Positions 4,784 through 7,113 of a stretch of 7,113 bases of DNA are shown one piece after another. The notes beneath the pieces were generated by a model that saw nothing but the letters and a program-made list of their open reading frames with translations, had not been told where the DNA came from and did no database searches. The stretch comes from JBJXGC01 sp046154545 (GTDB lineage: Bacteria > Chloroflexota > Dehalococcoidia > Tepidiformales > Tepidiformaceae). Both the position numbers and the translations under genes were made by a program. Where the stretch lies: assembly GCA_046154545.1 (NCBI GenBank), contig JBJXGC010000314.1, forward strand, positions 1-7,113, given 5' to 3'. Numbering within the stretch: the first letter of the stretch is position 1; the number at the start of each line of letters is the position of its first letter.

Positions 4784-5257
4784 TCACCGCAGCCCCGCGG
4801 CCTTCTTCGCCTGCTCGATGTGGTGCGCCTCGTGGGCGACCAGGATCGTGTTCAGGAACTCGCCGAGCGTGAACGTTCGGCCGGCCGCCTCAAAGCTCTT
4901 CTCCAGGTCCGCCTCCGCCAGCTTCTGCAGCGCCATCCAAACGATGCCGTGGGCGGTGTTCAGCTCGATCGGCAGCATCTTTGCGTTCAGCGAGGCGAAA
5001 TCGACGAGTCCCTGGGGGTCGCCCGGGCTGAGGGCCGCCGGTGGCTGACCGTGGACGAGCTGCTCGATCGTCTCCGGCGCCTTGTGCACGGTGTCGATGA
5101 TGTGGCGATAGATCTCCGCCGCCGACCACTCCTCCGCGGACGGACGCGCGTCGAAGTTGCCCTTCGCCACCGCCGCGATGGAGGCCTCGGTTTCGGCCCA
5201 CTGCGCCCGCGCGCGCGCGATCAGGTCCACCTTGGAAATCGGAGTTGCGGTCGCCAT
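4784..5257 (-). CDS. DinB-family putative metal-binding protein
   Basis: This 157-residue protein fits the DinB/YfiT four-helix fold. It has a W-S-A-A-E-I-Y-R-H-I motif (residues 44-53, with His52) in the position of the usual EWSxxEVLxHL, and the C-terminal metal-site motif VAHEAHHIEQ (140-149, His142 and His146 as likely ligands, His145 between them). Members bind a divalent metal, and some act as thiol-dependent transferases or isomerases; most are uncharacterised, and this one gives no hint of substrate. It is cytosolic, with no signal or membrane segment. Upstream in-frame starts exist at 5299 (TTG) and 5290 (ATG). I prefer 5257 because the family motif starts there, a GGGGG ribosome-binding stretch lies seven bases before it, and a promoter -10 overlaps the 5290 start. 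The gene sits alone, divergent from the MFS gene. Confidence 0.85.
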   Translation of the reverse strand: MATATPISKVDLIARARAQWAETEASIAAVAKGNFDARPSAEEWSAAEIYRHIIDTVHKAPETIEQLVHGQPPAALSPGDPQGLVDFASLNAKMLPIELNTAHGIVWMALQKLAEADLEKSFEAAGRTFTLGEFLNTILVAHEAHHIEQAKKAAGLR

Positions 5258-5264
5258 CGTGATG

Positions 5265-5316
5265 CCCCCAGTCCGGATGATGGGCTCCATTCTCCCCAAA
5301 GTTCGGGCGCTGACAA
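5265..5316 (-). promoter_or_regulatory. Promoter and ribosome-binding site of the DinB-family gene
   Basis: On the minus strand TTGTCA (5316-5311) and GAGAAT (5294-5289) are separated by 16 bases, giving a predicted start of transcription near 5282. GGGGG at 5269-5265 would then serve as ribosome-binding site for the ATG at 5257. The arrangement rules against the two longer starts, since those would lie at or upstream of the transcription start. Confidence 0.45.
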
Positions 5317-5599
5317 GCTGCCGCCGTCCAGCCCGGCCGCTCTACCCTTCGCGCGAATCCGTGACCGTCGGCCCAAACGAGGGGCCTGTCCGTAGCGCGC
5401 GCGTGAGCGAGCGCCGCGATGGTCCCACCCGTACGCGGCCGTGGACGGCCAGCGACACGTGTCATCGCCCAGGTCACCATCCAGCACTCCTTCGCAGTCG
5501 TGCTACTGACCAGACTCTCCAGCGAGCCCGCCCGCTCCACCCTTCGGGCAGGACCGCGAGCCACACCCGCGCGAAGTACCTTGGCCCTCGCGCGTAAGT
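5317..5599. other. Divergent intergenic region without a recognisable gene
   Basis: The gap between the divergent DinB-family and MFS genes is about 355 bases in all. Apart from the promoter elements at its ends I see no convincing gene: reading frames here are rich in Arg, Ser and Pro without family motifs and look like chance frames in GC-rich DNA. It holds a palindromic GACACGTGTC (5453-5462) and a GGGCAGGACCGCG (5546-5558) that recalls part of a T-box element but lacks the tRNA-pairing bases. Confidence 0.4.
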
Positions 5600-5605
5600 T
5601 AGACT
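5600..5605 (+). promoter_or_regulatory. -10 element of the MFS gene, leaderless type
   Basis: TAGACT lies seven bases before the ATG at 5613, so the transcript probably begins at or beside the start codon. I found no good -35 at normal spacing; TTGGCC at 5581-5586 is only 13 bases away. Confidence 0.4.
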
Positions 5606-5612
5606 CGCTCGA

Positions 5613-6968
5613 ATGACTGCCAGCCCGCCCCGGCCCCTCCCGTTCGCGGCGCGGTTCCTGCCGAAACGGATGTATTACGGCTGGTATGTGGCCATCGCTT
5701 GCGGCGTCCTCATGTTTGTTGGCGTGGGCGTCGGCTACTACGGCCTGCCCATCTTCCTCAAGCCGCTCAGGGACGAGCACGGCTGGTCGACCACCCAGGT
5801 GAGCTGGGCGGGGACCATCTACTTCCTCATCGCGGGCGTCACGGCCGCCTTCGTTGGCCCCCTCATCGACCGCACCGGCCCCCGGCGGTTCATGCTCTGG
5901 GGCACCATCATCAACGGCGTCAGTGGCGCCGCCATCGGCTTCGTCAACGAACTCTGGCAGCTCTACGGCGTCTATTTCGTCTTCGCGGTCGCCTACGGGT
6001 TGAGCAGCGGCGTCGCCGTTCAGGCGATCATGACGCGCTGGTTCGTCCGCCGCCGGGCCCTGGCCATGAGCCTCTCCTCGACGGGCGTCTCGCTCGGCGG
6101 CGTGGTGATAGCGCCGATCGCCAGCCTGCTCATCGACGCGGGTGGCCTGGCCCTCGCCACGCCGATCCTCGGCGCCCTCGTGATCGTCGCGGGGGTCCCT
6201 GTGATCCTGCTTGTCCTCGCCTGGGACCCGGCGGAGGTGGGCTTGCGGCCGGATGGCGACGCGGACGGGGCTCGTCATGTGCTTCCGCTCAGCCTCTCGG
6301 CGGCCACCCAGCTCCGCCCCTGGACGCGCTCCGAGGCGATGGCCACGCTCTCGTTCTGGGCCGTGATGGTCGCCTTCTTCCTCGTCCTTATCGCCCAGAC
6401 GGGCTACATCTTCCACCAGGTGGCGTTTCTCCAGGACCGCTTCGGCTCCCGCAACGCCGCCGCCCTCACGATCAGCGTGACCGCCCTCGGGAGCATCGTC
6501 GCCCGCCTCGCCGTCGGCATCTTCGCCGACGGTGTCGATCGCCGCGTCCTCGCCTCCGTGCTCTTCGTCGTCCAGGCGACCTGTGTCCTCCTCATCATCC
6601 ACATCGAGAACACGGCGGCCACCTGGGTCCTCACCCTCCTCTTCGGCTTCACCATCGGCAACGTCTACATGATGCAGTCCTTGCTGGTCGGCGAAATCTT
6701 CGGGATGGTCTCGTTCGGCTCGATCTATGGACTGGTCAGTCTCGCCGGGCAGGTCGGTTCCGGCGTCGGGCCGATCGCCGTCGGCTTCCTCCACGACCAG
6801 GGAGGCGGCTATTCCCTCCCGTTCACGGTCACCGCCGTGCTCACATACGTGGCGGCGGCTGTCGTCTGGGGCTGCCGGCCGGTGAGCGAGAAGGGCGCCG
6901 CGGCAGTGCAGGGCCCCGAAGTTGGGCCGGCGCTTCCGGCCGCCGAGCCGAGCACGGGCGGCCGATGA
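5613..6968 (+). CDS. MFS transporter, oxalate/formate or monocarboxylate type
   Basis: This 451-residue integral membrane protein should have 12 membrane segments in two halves. The start YYGWYVAIACGVLMF (21-35) is typical of the oxalate/formate antiporter and monocarboxylate branch of the major facilitator superfamily. A motif-A loop, GPLIDRTGPRR (82-92), lies between helices 2 and 3, and its counterpart VGIFADGVDRR (301-311) between helices 8 and 9. The central cytoplasmic loop covers about 205-245, and the C-terminal tail is Ala/Pro/Gly-rich. Length is normal for the family. It probably moves a small organic acid or related anion across the inner membrane, by proton symport or exchange; the substrate cannot be read from sequence. 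The start is supported by the nearby -10 box. Its stop converges on the next gene with a 20-base gap. Confidence 0.92.
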   Translation: MTASPPRPLPFAARFLPKRMYYGWYVAIACGVLMFVGVGVGYYGLPIFLKPLRDEHGWSTTQVSWAGTIYFLIAGVTAAFVGPLIDRTGPRRFMLWGTIINGVSGAAIGFVNELWQLYGVYFVFAVAYGLSSGVAVQAIMTRWFVRRRALAMSLSSTGVSLGGVVIAPIASLLIDAGGLALATPILGALVIVAGVPVILLVLAWDPAEVGLRPDGDADGARHVLPLSLSAATQLRPWTRSEAMATLSFWAVMVAFFLVLIAQTGYIFHQVAFLQDRFGSRNAAALTISVTALGSIVARLAVGIFADGVDRRVLASVLFVVQATCVLLIIHIENTAATWVLTLLFGFTIGNVYMMQSLLVGEIFGMVSFGSIYGLVSLAGQVGSGVGPIAVGFLHDQGGGYSLPFTVTAVLTYVAAAVVWGCRPVSEKGAAAVQGPEVGPALPAAEPSTGGR

Positions 6969-6988
6969 CGGGGGCGGCAGCCTTTTAA

Positions 6989-7113
6989 TCAGTGATGGGC
7001 GCCGTGGCCGTCCGCCGCCGCCTCGCCGAATGCCCCTTCGTCCGGGGCGTCCGCGCTTCGCATGATCGTGATCGGGGCCACCCACGCCGGGTTCTTCGGG
7101 AAGGCGCCGATCC
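6989..7113 (-). CDS. C-terminal end of an unidentified protein (5' partial)
   Basis: The minus strand is open from the right edge to a TGA at 6991-6989 and encodes 40 residues: IGAFPKNPAWVAPITIMRSA, then DAPDEGAFGEAAADGHGAHH. Third codon positions are almost all G or C, and the Ala/Gly/Asp tail ending in His-His looks like a natural C-terminus, so I believe it is a real gene end. I do not recognise the family. The stop faces that of the MFS gene 20 bases away, and no terminator hairpin is visible between them. Confidence 0.6.
   Translation of the reverse strand, partial: IGAFPKNPAWVAPITIMRSADAPDEGAFGEAAADGHGAHH

Noticed and set aside
5546..5558. T-box-like GGGCAGGACCGCG upstream of the MFS gene
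   Set aside because: It differs from the GGGTGGNACCGCG consensus at the bases that pair with the tRNA end. I could not find a stem I or specifier loop, and the gene appears to be leaderless.
4890..7085. A 731-codon open frame on the minus strand
   Set aside because: It runs antisense through the well-supported MFS gene and out of frame with the DinB-family gene. Its translation is a low-complexity mix of Asp, Glu, Gly, Arg and His without motifs, typical of antisense frames in GC-rich DNA.
1..7113. CRISPR array, tRNA, rRNA or transposase
   Set aside because: I saw no regularly spaced short repeats, no tRNA-like cloverleaf, no rRNA motif and no transposase or integrase motif. The repeats present are parts of duplicated genes.

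Overview
The window is 7.1 kb of high-GC bacterial DNA (by eye about two thirds G+C, with strong G/C at third codon positions). Lipoproteins with proline/threonine-rich tethers and propeller-like repeats, several promoters whose -10 box sits 6-7 bases before the start codon (leaderless mRNAs), a VapBC pair and a DinB protein together suggest Chloroflexota, perhaps Dehalococcoidia-like. Actinomycetota is not excluded. No taxonomic marker gene is present, so this is inference.

Layout, left to right: the end of a crotonase-fold acyl-CoA enzyme of the PaaG-like kind (+); a vapBC toxin-antitoxin pair (+) with a leaderless promoter and a gapped palindrome over its -10 box; a short mosaic stretch made of the tail of a lipoprotein gene (-) joined to the tail of a crotonase gene (+); a second type II toxin-antitoxin pair of the RelE/ParE class (+); two tandem paralogous lipoprotein genes (-), the first with a propeller-like region and the second without it; a decayed piece of a RelE/ParE module (+); a DinB-family gene (-); a 355-base intergenic region; an MFS transporter (+); and the C-terminal end of an unidentified gene (-) running off the right edge.

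The most interesting part is 1.53-4.73 kb. It looks like a small area of repeated duplication and decay. The lipoprotein family is present as two full genes plus one 3'-end fragment. The RelE/ParE module is present as one intact pair plus one fragment covering only the antitoxin/toxin junction. Crotonase 3'-end sequence also occurs twice. Each lipoprotein copy lies next to toxin-antitoxin sequence or to another lipoprotein copy. This suggests that a lipoprotein plus toxin-antitoxin segment was copied several times. Nothing shows that the lipoproteins and the toxins act together. The metabolic genes (crotonase, MFS carrier) and DinB look like ordinary genes around this accessory patch. I found no tRNA, rRNA, CRISPR array, transposase or convincing intrinsic terminator.
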